From positions 1-57,283 of the forward strand of contig NZ_QFRW01000328.1 of assembly GCF_003265355.1 (NCBI RefSeq): a stretch of DNA of 57,283 bases, read 5' to 3'. Source of the stretch: Glycomyces dulcitolivorans. Lineage in GTDB: Bacteria; Actinomycetota; Actinomycetes; Mycobacteriales; Micromonosporaceae. Both the position numbers and the translations under genes were made by a program. Below, one piece after another: positions 27,247-35,566 of the stretch (its first letter is position 1; every line of letters begins with the position of its first letter). The notes under the pieces were generated by a model. That model saw nothing but the letters and a program-made list of their open reading frames with translations, had not been told where the DNA came from and made no database searches.

Positions 27247-27271
27247 GGCGGGGCCTGGCTTAGGCTCCGCC
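27247..27271 (+). terminator. Hairpin between SDR and GNAT genes
   Basis: A 10-bp stem (27247-27256 with 27262-27271, one G-U pair) with loop GGCTT starts 25 bases past the SDR stop and ends only 2 bases before the GNAT ATG. It could terminate the SDR transcript or hide the GNAT start, which has no other visible ribosome binding site. Confidence 0.5.
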
Positions 27272-27273
27272 TC

Positions 27274-27738
27274 ATGGGCGTTCCTGTTTTCAGTAGGGCC
27301 GGCATCGAGGATGCGGGCGAGGTTTTGACGTTGCAGCGGGCGGCGTATGTCGCTGAGGCGCAGTTGTACGGGGAGCCGTTTCTGCCGCCGCTGACCGAGA
27401 CGTTGGAGGAGGTCGCCGCCGCGGTTGCGGCGGCGACCGTGTTGAAGGGGGTCGTCGGGGGGCGGATCGTGGCGGCCGGCAGGGCCCGGGTCGAGGGTGG
27501 GACGTTGCTGTTGGGGCGGTTCGCGGTGGCTCCGGACATGCAGCGGCAGGGGCTCGGGGCGCGACTGATCTCGGCGCTTGAGGCGACCGCCGGGCCGGGG
27601 GTCGGGCGGTTCGAGCTGTTCACCGGGATGAAGAGCGAGCATCAGCTGCGGCTCTACAAGCGGTGCGGGTACAGCGAGTTCCGCAGGGCCCCAGGGCTTC
27701 CGGGGGTGGAGCTGGTCTACCTGGAGAAGGGCGTCTGA
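27274..27738 (+). CDS. GNAT-family N-acetyltransferase
   Basis: A 154-residue GNAT enzyme. The acetyl-CoA-binding motif A is visible as GRFAVAPDMQRQGLGARLI (V-x-P-x2-Q/R-x2-G-x-G), followed by motif B-like LYKRCGYSEF. The substrate is unknown. The start codon has no clear Shine-Dalgarno and lies against a hairpin. Its last 22 bases overlap the 3' end of the convergent YbaB-like gene. Confidence 0.87.
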   Translation: MGVPVFSRAGIEDAGEVLTLQRAAYVAEAQLYGEPFLPPLTETLEEVAAAVAAATVLKGVVGGRIVAAGRARVEGGTLLLGRFAVAPDMQRQGLGARLISALEATAGPGVGRFELFTGMKSEHQLRLYKRCGYSEFRRAPGLPGVELVYLEKGV

Positions 27739-28115
27739 CCGGGGCCCTGGCCGTCCTTGGGGAGGTACTGGCTGAGGACGGCGTCGACGTCGATCTTGTC
27801 GCCTATGAGGCGGCGGGCCATTTCGGCGGTCTTGAGGGCGTAGGCCTCGCGGGCGCGGCGGATGAGGGCCACGGTGGCGGGGCCGAGGGCGTGGCGGAAG
27901 CGCATGGCGGCCTCGTTGATGCGGATCTCGTCGACCTTGCCGTTGGCGTCGAGCTTGACGCTGAGGAGGCCGTCCTCCGAGATGACCTCGATGGAGTCGG
28001 CGCCGAGTTCGGCGCTGACCTCCTCGTATTTCTTGAGGGTGGCCTCGGCTTCGGAGCGCATGCGCTCGAACTCGGCCATGATCTGGTCGGGCGTGGGCCG
28101 CTGCTGGTCGCTCAC
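27717..28115 (-). CDS. YbaB/EbfC-family protein 1
   Basis: A 132-residue YbaB/EbfC-like protein: an N-terminal helix (PDQIMAEFERMRSEAEATLK), a beta core with VISEDGLLSVKLDANGKVDEIRI, and a long C-terminal helix. Classical YbaB proteins bind DNA as dimers. In actinobacteria, paralogues are very often found beside WXG100/ESX-type proteins, as here. It overlaps the preceding YbaB-like gene by 4 bases (ATGA), so the pair is probably translationally coupled and may form a heterodimer. Confidence 0.85.
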   Translation of the reverse strand: MSDQQRPTPDQIMAEFERMRSEAEATLKKYEEVSAELGADSIEVISEDGLLSVKLDANGKVDEIRINEAAMRFRHALGPATVALIRRAREAYALKTAEMARRLIGDKIDVDAVLSQYLPKDGQGPGQTPFSR

Positions 28116-28402
28116 TGGTTCTCCTCGCGCTCGGCGTCGAACACGTCGGTGAGGGTCCGCCGGATCGCCTCGGACAGTTCGCGGTCGGCCTCGTCGGTGG
28201 CGGCCTTGACGGTCGCGGTGGTGATCTCGCCGAGTTCGAGGCCGCTGAGCTCGAACGCGTTCATCCGCAGGTCGATCATCCTGACGTCGCCGCCGGGGCC
28301 GGCCACGACGCGGACAGAGCCGTCCTCGGACACCGCCTCGACCTCGGTCTCGGCCGCGAGCCGCTGGGCCTCGGCCAGTTTGCTGTGTATGTCGCCGTGC
28401 AT
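28112..28402 (-). CDS. YbaB/EbfC-family protein 2
   Basis: A shorter (96-residue) YbaB-like protein: helix (IHSKLAEAQRLAAETEVEA), beta strands (VSEDGSVRVVAGPGGDVRMI) and C-terminal helix. The ATG at 28402 has GGAAGGAGAG 5 bases upstream, and a 24-residue extension of the frame is unlikely. It lies between the membrane protein and the second YbaB-like gene in a four-gene minus-strand unit. Confidence 0.83.
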   Translation of the reverse strand: MHGDIHSKLAEAQRLAAETEVEAVSEDGSVRVVAGPGGDVRMIDLRMNAFELSGLELGEITTATVKAATDEADRELSEAIRRTLTDVFDAEREENQ

Positions 28403-28431
28403 GACGGCTCTCCTTCCTTCAGGACCGGGGG

Positions 28432-29601
28432 TCAGTTCCAGTACGCGAGCCGCTTCGCGGGGTCGTCCATCCACTCGGGACGGAATTCTTCGTGCGCGAG
28501 GTGCAATCTCGTGTCGCCTCGCACGATCGCGTCCGCTTCGCGGTGGGCGCGCACGTGGGCTTCCGCTTGCACCGCTGCCGCTTCGCCTTCCGCGACGGTG
28601 AATTCGAGGCGTTCGACCGCGCCTTCGGCCTCGAACTCGACGGTGTGCTCACCGGGGCGCAGCGGGTACCACCAGTTGCCCCAGGTCGCCGGCTGTTCGA
28701 AGCCGTCGATGCGGACGCGTGGCGGCTCGGTGCGCAGGCCCGCGAGTTCCGGGTCGCGGACGACGACGCCGTCGCCGTCCTTCCACAGGTGCCTGTGGGC
28801 CTTGGCACGCAGCAGGAGTGCGCCGTGGCCGGGGGCGAACGCCGGGAGGGACGCGGGCCGGTCGCCGACGAGTGCGGGCCGGTCGGCGACGTCGGGGCCG
28901 TCCCACGGGTAGCGGACGGGCGGCGACTGGGCCGGGCCCTGGCGTTCGAGGCGGAGCGCGGCGAGGCGGGCGCGTTCGCGCTTTCGCCAGGGCGCCAACG
29001 GGATCAGCCCGATAATGAGGACCGCGAGCGCGATGAGGACGATCCGGCTGCCGGTGGAGTCGAGGCTGAAGGCGTTCACGGCCCCGAATGGCAGCCCGCA
29101 GATGATCACCGTGAAGACCGCCCACTCGTACAGGTACACCCGCGAAGCAGGCGGCATCGCGTCCACGACCTCGGGCCCGAACCTGACGGTGAGCCGGTCG
29201 GCCTCCTCGCGCCATACGAGCGCCACGGTCGCGCCGTCCTCGATCCGGACCACGACCGGGCTGGACGCGGTGCCGCTCTGCACGTCGACCGCGTGCGGCC
29301 CGGCTGGCAGCACCACGAAGACGGTGCCGTCGCCGACCGCGACCGGGGTCCCGTCGACGGCCGCGACCGGCATGGTCGCGGCCGCGTCCAGGACGAGTTC
29401 GAGCACGCCCGACCCCTCGGGAGCGACCGGACGGGTCGTCGACACCGCATACGGCGAGGGAATCACCTCGACGGCGGCGTCGCGGTGGAGCAGGGGCTTC
29501 GAGCGCAGGGGCCGGCCCAGCGCGTCGGCGTAGACGCCGGTGCCGCGCTTGTAGGACGCGTCGAGGTCCCGCGGGATGGCCTTGCGGTCGAAGCCCTGCA
29601 C
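28432..29601 (-). CDS. Two-helix membrane protein of the WXG/YbaB cassette
   Basis: A 389-residue protein of unknown function. The N-terminal half has a beta-rich region (residues about 40-150), then two adjacent TM helices (VFTVIICGLPFGAVNAF and IVLIALAVLIIGLIPLA, about 170-215). The C-terminal cytoplasmic part has a second beta-rich domain (WWYPLRPGEHTVEFEAEG) and ends EWMDDPAKRLAYWN. The start is a GTG at 29601 that overlaps the upstream stop by one base (TAGTG), showing translational coupling with the WXG-like gene. The longer frame towards 30486 is a shadow of that gene. Confidence 0.75.
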   Translation of the reverse strand: MQGFDRKAIPRDLDASYKRGTGVYADALGRPLRSKPLLHRDAAVEVIPSPYAVSTTRPVAPEGSGVLELVLDAAATMPVAAVDGTPVAVGDGTVFVVLPAGPHAVDVQSGTASSPVVVRIEDGATVALVWREEADRLTVRFGPEVVDAMPPASRVYLYEWAVFTVIICGLPFGAVNAFSLDSTGSRIVLIALAVLIIGLIPLAPWRKRERARLAALRLERQGPAQSPPVRYPWDGPDVADRPALVGDRPASLPAFAPGHGALLLRAKAHRHLWKDGDGVVVRDPELAGLRTEPPRVRIDGFEQPATWGNWWYPLRPGEHTVEFEAEGAVERLEFTVAEGEAAAVQAEAHVRAHREADAIVRGDTRLHLAHEEFRPEWMDDPAKRLAYWN

Positions 29602-30827
29602 TACTTGCCCCCGGCGACCTTGATGTCCTCGCCGGCCTGGATGTCGGTCTCGCGGTAGGCGGTGGCGACCTCGGTGAAGCGCGTCGCGTTCCCTTCGAGG
29701 GCGGGCGAGATGAGGGCGACGTCGCCGGCGAGCTCCGCGCGCTGCGTGTTGTAGCCCTCCAGCCAGCCCCGGCAGGCCAGGCCCCACGTGAAGAAGTCGG
29801 TCTCGGTGTCGCCGTTGACCGCCTGCGAGAGCGAGTCGGCGTTCCCCTGGAGGCCCTTGAGCTTGTCGGCGACGCCGTCGAACTCGTCGGGGTCGACGCT
29901 CGTGTACGTCATCATGTCGCCCGAGGGGTCCGAGGAGGTCGGCGTGGAGTTGCCGCGGCCGGGCGCGCCGGTGCTCTGGGTGCCGCCGGCCCAGTTCGAG
30001 ATGATCCCGCCGGCCCACTGGAGCATCTCCGAGGAGGACTGCCGGAACGTCGAGGAGAGGATCTCGGTGCCGATGTGCGCGAGCTGCTGGCCGGTGAAGT
30101 TCGCCAGGTGGACCCGCAGGAACATGGTCGCGGTGTCGATCGCGGTCTGGCGGGTCGCCCACATCAGGAACGTCGTGATCGAGCTGCCGGCCGAGGTCCA
30201 CGCCAGGGCGAGGGCCATGAGGCCGTAGATGATGACCTGCTCGATGAGCGCCGACAGGAGGGCCTTGACGAGCTCGAAGACCGCCTTCGACAGCATCTGC
30301 GCCATGCCGATGTGCGACTCGATGTGCGAGATCGCGGCGGCGATGCCGCCGAGCGCCGCGGCCATCCCGTTGACCTTGTCCTTGGCGGCGGTGGTCGTCG
30401 GCGAGTCGGAGGTCTTCAGCGCGTCCTGCCAGGCCGCGTCGACGTCCTCCTGCAGCGAGATGAGGGTGGTCTTGAACTGGCGCCACCGCTCCTGGAGGTC
30501 CTGCATCTGGTTCGGGTCGCCCGAGAGCCAGGTGATGAGCTTGTTCGCGGGCTCGAACAGGGCGAGCACGAAGTCGAGGCCGACGTTGACGAGCATCCCG
30601 AGCGGGTTCTTGTACGCCGCGTAGCCCTCCAGGGCGAGGCTGGCGATGTCCGCGCCGACCGTGACCGCCGCGTTCCCCGCGGAGACCTCCTCGTCCTCGA
30701 TGGCCTTGTTGATGACGTCGGCGCTGTTGAGGACCTGCTTGACGCCGGGGACGGCGCCGCCGGCCTTCTTCCAGAACCCGTCCTCGCCGGGCTTCTCGTC
30801 ATTGGTGATGTCGGAGTCGTTCGCCAT
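29601..30827 (-). CDS. WXG100-like, possibly type VII-secreted protein
   Basis: A 408-residue, mostly helical protein. It has no signal peptide. The N-terminal part (about 1-300) has several amphipathic and hydrophobic helices (EQVIIYGLMALALAW). After a Gly/Ser/Thr/Pro linker (GGTQSTGAPGRGNSTPTSS) comes a C-terminal WXG100-like helical hairpin with a W-G turn (DFFTWGLACRGW). Export by a type VII system is the usual fate of such proteins, but no secretion component is in the window, so this is inference. The ATG at 30827 has GGGAGCAG upstream. It is the first gene of the four-gene unit with two YbaB-like proteins. Confidence 0.75.
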   Translation of the reverse strand: MANDSDITNDEKPGEDGFWKKAGGAVPGVKQVLNSADVINKAIEDEEVSAGNAAVTVGADIASLALEGYAAYKNPLGMLVNVGLDFVLALFEPANKLITWLSGDPNQMQDLQERWRQFKTTLISLQEDVDAAWQDALKTSDSPTTTAAKDKVNGMAAALGGIAAAISHIESHIGMAQMLSKAVFELVKALLSALIEQVIIYGLMALALAWTSAGSSITTFLMWATRQTAIDTATMFLRVHLANFTGQQLAHIGTEILSSTFRQSSSEMLQWAGGIISNWAGGTQSTGAPGRGNSTPTSSDPSGDMMTYTSVDPDEFDGVADKLKGLQGNADSLSQAVNGDTETDFFTWGLACRGWLEGYNTQRAELAGDVALISPALEGNATRFTEVATAYRETDIQAGEDIKVAGGK

Positions 30828-30918
30828 CGGGGCTGCTCCCGGGAGGTCGGAGGGACTGGTGCGGATTCCGACCATAACGGATTCCGGCAATGCCGGGAAG
30901 TGGTGCGAACACGCGGAG

Positions 30919-30940
30919 GGCCCCGCGCCGGCGCGGGGCC
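30919..30940. terminator. GC palindrome downstream of the CAU tRNA
   Basis: GGCCCCGCGCC followed directly by its reverse complement forms a 22-base perfect palindrome, 19 bases past the 3' end of the minus-strand tRNA. It probably terminates the tRNA transcript before the WXG-like operon. Confidence 0.6.
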
Positions 30941-30958
30941 TCTGAATCGCATCGGTCG

Positions 30959-31032
30959 TAGGGCAGGCAGGACTTGAACCCGCGACCCAGGGATTATGAG
31001 TCCCCTGCTCTAACCAGCTGAGCTACTGCCCC
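30959..31032 (-). tRNA. tRNA with CAU anticodon (elongator Met or Ile2)
   Basis: A complete 74-base cloverleaf. The acceptor is GGGGCAG paired with CTGCCCT and the D-arm is GCTC/GAGC. The anticodon loop is CTCATAA, the T-loop TTCAAGT on a GCGGG/CCTGC stem, and the discriminator is A. No CCA is encoded. The CAU anticodon reads AUG (Met), or AUA if the C is lysidylated (Ile2). The body resembles Ile2 of other bacteria, but identity cannot be settled by eye. Confidence 0.95.
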
Positions 31033-31352
31033 GAGCGGGCAATATCCTCTCACACCCAGTATCCGCGCGGTGGCCCCAGGGCACCGACGCGCTGTTGCGG
31101 GGGTGCGGTGGAGGGGCGAACCGCCACGCAGTGTTCACTGGTGCCGAATCAGACCGAAACGGCCGCGTGGCACGACTGCGGGGGCCCTGGCGGCGCCGCG
31201 GTAACATTCGCGCCACATTTGCAACGGTTCTATAACGACAGGTGCTGTTGTTAGCCAGGTCTCTTTAAGATCCGACTCACTCCCGCCGTTTCGTGTTTCT
31301 CGAACGTTGCACGCGGCGGGTTCCGACGCCCGAAACCTCCCGAGGGGGCCCA
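31033..31352 (+). other. Non-coding interval upstream of livH
   Basis: 320 bases without a gene, between the minus-strand tRNA and livH. It holds the tRNA promoter side and presumably the promoter of the amino-acid importer. A plausible -10 TATAAC (31231-31236) with a poor -35 TTCGCG 18 bases upstream would give a leader of about 110 bases. I see no riboswitch. Confidence 0.35.
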
Positions 31353-32747
31353 TTGAGACGAGCATTGATGCTGCTGTCGGCTGCGCTGGCCGGCCTATTG
31401 CTGTGTCTGGGGGTGAGCAGCAACGCGAGCGCGCAGGAGGCGCTCGGCGTCCACGGCACACTCGACGACCAGCAGGAGCAGCCCGTAGCGGGCGTGTCCA
31501 TCACCGTGACCGACACGGCCGGCACGGAGATCGCCACCGTGACCACCGGCGACGACGGCACCTGGGCCGTCCCGCTCGAAACCGAAGGCGACTACATCGT
31601 CAGCCTGGACGAGTCGACCCTGCCCGAGGGTCTGGTCGTCCGCAACTGCAAGCCGCAGCTGGAAGTCCACGTCACCTCCGACCGCGCGGCCCTGTTCCCG
31701 CTCGACACCCAGACCGACGGCTGCACCGCCGAAGAGGCTCCCGGGGGCGGGACGCCCACCGACGGCGCGAGCGACGATCCCACCGAAGCGACCTCCGAGG
31801 AGACCGAGGACGAAGCCGCGGACGACGCGGCCGCCGACGAGGTCAGCGAGGTCCAAGGCGAGGGCGGGGCGACCCGCGCCGTCACCCTCCTGGTCTCCGG
31901 CCTGCACTTCGGCCTCATGATCGCCCTCGCGGCGGTCGGCCTGTCGATGGTGTTCGGCACCACCGGGCTCACCAACTTCGCCCACGGCGACCTGGTCACC
32001 TTCGGCGGCGTCATGGCGCTGCTGTTCAACGTCACGCTCGGCCTGCCCGTGTGGGTCGCCGCCATCGCGGCGGTGCTCCTCGGCGCGGCCTTCGGCTGGG
32101 CCCAGGACTGGGGCCTGTGGTCCCCGCTGCGCCGCAGGGGGACCGGCCTGGTCTCGATGATGATCATCTCGATCGGCGTGGCCCTGCTCATCCGCAACGC
32201 GACGCTGTTCTTCATCGGCGGCGAGCGCCTGCGCTACTCCGACTACGTGGGCCAGACGCCCTGGGACTTCGGCTGGCTCGTGGTCACCCCGAAGGAGGTC
32301 GTCACCGGCCTCATCGCCCTCGCGGTCTGCATCCTCGTCGGCGTCGCCATGATGTACACCAGGCTCGGCAAGGCGACCCGCGCCGTGGCCGACAACCCGT
32401 CGCTCGCGGCCTCCACCGGCATCGACGTCAACAAGGTCGTCCGCCTGGTGTGGACGATGGGCGGCGCGCTCGCGGCCATGTCCGGCGTGTTCCTGTCGAT
32501 CAGCGACGGCGTCAAGTTCGACATGGGCCAGCACCTGCTGCTGCTCGTGTTCGCCGCGGTCGTCCTCGGCGGTCTCGGCACCGCCTTCGGCGCGTTCGTC
32601 GGCGCCATGCTCATCGGCGTGTTCGTGCAGCTGTCCACGCTCGTGGTCGCGCCCGAGCTGAAGTACGTCGGCGCGCTGGCCGTCCTCATCATCATCATGC
32701 TCACCAGGCCCCAGGGCATCCTGGGCCGCCGCGAGCGAATCGGTTAG
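31353..32747 (+). CDS. livH: Branched-chain amino-acid ABC permease LivH with N-terminal extracellular domain
   Basis: A 464-residue protein. Residues 1-30 look like a cleavable signal or first TM. About 30-120 form a carboxypeptidase-regulatory-like Ig-type domain (ITVTDTAGTEIATVTTGDDG) with a pair of cysteines. About 125-170 are an acidic Asp/Glu/Ala linker. The rest is a normal LivH permease with the GLTNFAHGDL motif and the ATPase-docking segment ADNPSLAASTGIDVNKV. I choose the TTG at 31353 because GAGGGGG lies 5 bases upstream and the signal-like start follows directly. The extra domain is about 170 residues beyond a usual LivH. It starts a livHMGF operon. Confidence 0.9.
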   Translation: MRRALMLLSAALAGLLLCLGVSSNASAQEALGVHGTLDDQQEQPVAGVSITVTDTAGTEIATVTTGDDGTWAVPLETEGDYIVSLDESTLPEGLVVRNCKPQLEVHVTSDRAALFPLDTQTDGCTAEEAPGGGTPTDGASDDPTEATSEETEDEAADDAAADEVSEVQGEGGATRAVTLLVSGLHFGLMIALAAVGLSMVFGTTGLTNFAHGDLVTFGGVMALLFNVTLGLPVWVAAIAAVLLGAAFGWAQDWGLWSPLRRRGTGLVSMMIISIGVALLIRNATLFFIGGERLRYSDYVGQTPWDFGWLVVTPKEVVTGLIALAVCILVGVAMMYTRLGKATRAVADNPSLAASTGIDVNKVVRLVWTMGGALAAMSGVFLSISDGVKFDMGQHLLLLVFAAVVLGGLGTAFGAFVGAMLIGVFVQLSTLVVAPELKYVGALAVLIIIMLTRPQGILGRRERIG

Positions 32748-32758
32748 GAGGCCACGCG

Positions 32759-33802
32759 ATGGATTGGCAATTCGTATTCAGCCAGGCGCTGACGCAGGCC
32801 ATCGGGCCGACGATGCTCGTGTACGCCCTCGGCGCGATCGGCCTGAACCTCCAGTTCGGGTACACGGGCCTGCTCAACTTCGGGCAGGCGGCGTTCGCCG
32901 CCATGGGCGCGTACGGCCTGGCCCTCGGCGTCGTCGCCTGGGGCCTGCCGTTCTGGTGGGCCGTGGTCATCGGGCTCGGGGCGGCGTGCGTCATGGCGCT
33001 GCTGCTGGGCATCCCGACGCTGCGCCTGCGGGCCGACTACCTCGCGATCGTGACGATCGCGGCGGCCGAGATCGTGCGGCGGCTCGCCCGCGCCACGGTC
33101 TGGGCCGACACCACCGGCGGCTCGGACGGCATGCGCGGCTTCTCGGAGCCGTTCTTCGCGCTGATCCCCTGGGACCGCGAGTCGACCTGGACGCTCCTGT
33201 TCGTGTCGATGGACAGCGGCCGCCTGGCCGTGGACTTCGGGATCTTCGAGCTCCAGTACTCCTACCGCGACACGTGGATCATGGTGGTGGGCTGGGCGCT
33301 GGTGCTGTTCTTCACCGGGATCATGGCGCTGCTCATCCACAGCCCGTGGGGCCGCGTCCTCAAGGGCATCCGCGAGGACGAGGAGGCCGTGCGCAGCCTC
33401 GGCAAGAACGTCTTCGCGTTCAAGATGCAGGCGCTGGTCCTGGGCGGCATCATCGGCGCGGTTGCGGGCTTCCTGTTCGCGCTCAGCCGCGCGAACGTCC
33501 AGCCGGACACGTTCACCACGGACTTCACGTTCTACTTCTACGTGGTCCTCATCCTCGGCGGCGCGGCCCGGATCTTCGGGCCCGTGCTCGGCGCGGCGCT
33601 GTTCTGGTTCCTCTACAACATCCTGTCGCAGGGGCTGAGCCAGGCGATCCGCGCCGACGTCATCCCCCCGAGCGTCCTCGACTCGACGCAGGTGGGCCCG
33701 CTGGTGTTCCTCCTGCTGGGCCTGGGCATGGTCCTGCTGCTGATCTTCCGGCCGCAGGGGCTTATCGGCAACAAGAAGGAGCTGTTGTTCGATGTCCGAT
33801 AA
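32759..33802 (+). CDS. livM: Branched-chain amino-acid ABC permease LivM
   Basis: A 347-residue inner-membrane permease. The family segments GYTGLLNFGQAAFAAMGAY, LRLRADYLAIVTIAAAEI and the docking loop RAVK-like KGIREDEEAVRSLGKNVFAFK are present. The ATG at 32759 has AGGAGG 8 bases upstream, 11 bases after livH. Its end overlaps livG by 11 bases, so the genes are co-translated. Its frame extends far upstream as a shadow of livH. Confidence 0.94.
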   Translation: MDWQFVFSQALTQAIGPTMLVYALGAIGLNLQFGYTGLLNFGQAAFAAMGAYGLALGVVAWGLPFWWAVVIGLGAACVMALLLGIPTLRLRADYLAIVTIAAAEIVRRLARATVWADTTGGSDGMRGFSEPFFALIPWDRESTWTLLFVSMDSGRLAVDFGIFELQYSYRDTWIMVVGWALVLFFTGIMALLIHSPWGRVLKGIREDEEAVRSLGKNVFAFKMQALVLGGIIGAVAGFLFALSRANVQPDTFTTDFTFYFYVVLILGGAARIFGPVLGAALFWFLYNILSQGLSQAIRADVIPPSVLDSTQVGPLVFLLLGLGMVLLLIFRPQGLIGNKKELLFDVR

Positions 33803-34652
33803 GGAGACGAAGGCGGGGAAGACCGCCGCGGGCGCGGCGCTGGCCGGGGTGCCGCCCGAGCCGGGCGCCCCGAAGCAGGACGCGATCCTGTCGGCGACCG
33901 GCGTGCGCCGGGCGTTCGGCGGCCTCGTGGCCGTCGACGTCGAGCACGTCGAGATCCAGCGGGGCACCATCACCGCGCTCATCGGCCCGAACGGGGCGGG
34001 GAAGACGACGTTCTTCAACCTGCTCACCGGGTTCGACCGGCCCAGCAAGGGCTCGTGGGAATTCGACGGGCGCCGCGCCGACCGGATGCGCTCCTACCAG
34101 GTGGCGCGGGCGGGCATGGTCCGCACGTTCCAGCTGACCAAGGCGCTCACCCGCATGACCGTCCTCGACAACATGCTCATCGGCGCCGCCGACCAGGTCG
34201 GCGAGCGCATGTGGGCGGGGCTGTTCCCCGGGCTCTGGAAGAAGCAGGAGGCCGAGAACCAGGAGCGCGCCCTGGCGCTGCTGGAGCGGTTCAAGCTCAT
34301 CGAGAAGCGCGAGCACTACGCCGGGGAGCTCTCCGGCGGCCAGCGCAAGCTCTTGGAGATGGCGCGGGCGCTCATGCTGGAGCCGAAGATGATCATGCTC
34401 GACGAGCCGATGGCCGGGGTGAACCCGGCGCTGAAGCAGTCGCTGCTGGAGCACATCAAGGACCTGCGCGAGGACGGCATGACCGTCCTGTTCGTGGAGC
34501 ACGACATGGACATGGTCCACGAGATCGCGGACTGGGTGGCCGTCATGGCGGCCGGGCAGCTGATCACCGAGGGGACGCCGGACCAGATCTCGGCGGACCA
34601 GCGGGTCATCGACGCGTACCTGGGCGCCCACCACGACGCGGCACAGCATTAG
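33792..34652 (+). CDS. livG: Branched-chain amino-acid ABC ATPase LivG
   Basis: A 286-residue ABC ATPase. It has Walker A LIGPNGAGKTTFFN, signature LSGGQRKLLEMARALM, Walker B IMLDEPMAGVNP and the switch His in FVEHDMDMVHEI. The N-terminus has an extra 35 residues rich in Ala/Lys/Pro. The start overlaps the end of livM by 11 bases. It works as a dimer with LivF under the LivH/LivM membrane pair. Confidence 0.95.
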   Translation: MSDKETKAGKTAAGAALAGVPPEPGAPKQDAILSATGVRRAFGGLVAVDVEHVEIQRGTITALIGPNGAGKTTFFNLLTGFDRPSKGSWEFDGRRADRMRSYQVARAGMVRTFQLTKALTRMTVLDNMLIGAADQVGERMWAGLFPGLWKKQEAENQERALALLERFKLIEKREHYAGELSGGQRKLLEMARALMLEPKMIMLDEPMAGVNPALKQSLLEHIKDLREDGMTVLFVEHDMDMVHEIADWVAVMAAGQLITEGTPDQISADQRVIDAYLGAHHDAAQH

Positions 34653-34660
34653 GAGACGAC

Positions 34661-35494
34661 ATGAGCGACAACGAGATCGAGGGCATCGCTCCGACGGGTG
34701 CCCCCATCGACGAGAGCCTTGAGTCGGACACCGAGGTATGCAGCCGCGAGGGGCACCTGGCGGCCTCGGGGGACGCGCTGCTGCGCGCCGACGAGGTCAC
34801 CGCCGGGTACATCCCGGGCGTGTCGATCCTGAACGGGACGGACCTGTACGCGAACGAGGGCGAGCTCGTCGGCATCATCGGCCCCAACGGGGCCGGGAAG
34901 TCGACGCTGCTCAAGGCCATGTTCGGCCTGGTGGGCATCACCACCGGGAAGGTGACCCTGCGCGGGGAGGACATCACGAACCGCAAGGCGCACCAGCTGG
35001 TGCCGCTGGGGGTCGGGTTCGTGCCGCAGACGAACAACGTGTTCGCGGCGCTCACCGTCGAGGAGAACCTCGAAATGGGGGTGTTCCTGCGGCCGAAGGC
35101 GTTCCGGGAGCGGTTCGGGTTCGTGACGGACCTGTTCCCGGTGCTCGGGGACCGGCGCACGCAGCGGGCCGGGTCGCTCTCGGGCGGCGAGCGGCAGATG
35201 GTGGCGATGGGCCGGGCGCTCATGATGGAGCCGTCGGTGCTGCTGCTGGACGAGCCGTCGGCGGGCCTGTCCCCCGCGATGCAGGACGAGGTCTTCTTCA
35301 ACACGAAGCAGATCAACCAGACCGGCGTCACGGTGGTCATGGTCGAGCAGAACGCGCGGCGGTGCCTCCAGATCTGCGACCGCGGGTACGTGCTGGACCA
35401 GGGCCGCAGCGCCTACACCGGTCCCGGCGCGGGCCTGATCGACGACCCGAAGGTCGTCGAGCTGTACCTCGGCACCCTCGGGCGCGCGAGCTAG
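34661..35494 (+). CDS. livF: Branched-chain amino-acid ABC ATPase LivF
   Basis: A 277-residue ABC ATPase. It has Walker A IIGPNGAGKSTLLK, signature LSGGERQMVAMGRALM and Walker B LLLDEPSAGLSP, and the switch region reads MVEQNARR, typical of LivF. It has an N-terminal extension of about 40 mostly acidic residues. The ATG at 34661 has AGGAG 5 bases upstream, 8 bases after livG. The frame upstream of it is a shadow of livG. It ends the operon at a large hairpin shared with the convergent binding-protein gene. Confidence 0.95.
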   Translation: MSDNEIEGIAPTGAPIDESLESDTEVCSREGHLAASGDALLRADEVTAGYIPGVSILNGTDLYANEGELVGIIGPNGAGKSTLLKAMFGLVGITTGKVTLRGEDITNRKAHQLVPLGVGFVPQTNNVFAALTVEENLEMGVFLRPKAFRERFGFVTDLFPVLGDRRTQRAGSLSGGERQMVAMGRALMMEPSVLLLDEPSAGLSPAMQDEVFFNTKQINQTGVTVVMVEQNARRCLQICDRGYVLDQGRSAYTGPGAGLIDDPKVVELYLGTLGRAS

Positions 35495-35503
35495 CAGCAC
35501 ACG

Positions 35504-35553
35504 CAAAGGGGAGAGCCCCCCGGGTCCTGTGGTCCCGGGGGGCTCTCCCTTTG
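35504..35553. terminator. Bidirectional terminator between livF and the binding-protein gene
   Basis: A 20-bp stem with one bulged G (35504-35524 with 35534-35553) has a 9-base loop. The plus-strand arm ends in CCCTTTG. It lies between two convergent genes (stops at 35494 and 35567). Confidence 0.9.
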
Positions 35554-35566
35554 TGCGCGTTGAGAA

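Noticed and set aside
29602-30486. N-terminal extension of the two-helix membrane protein by 295 codons
   Set aside because: The extension overlaps the WXG-like gene in another frame and is Arg/His/Asp-rich. The coupled GTG at 29601 is the better start.
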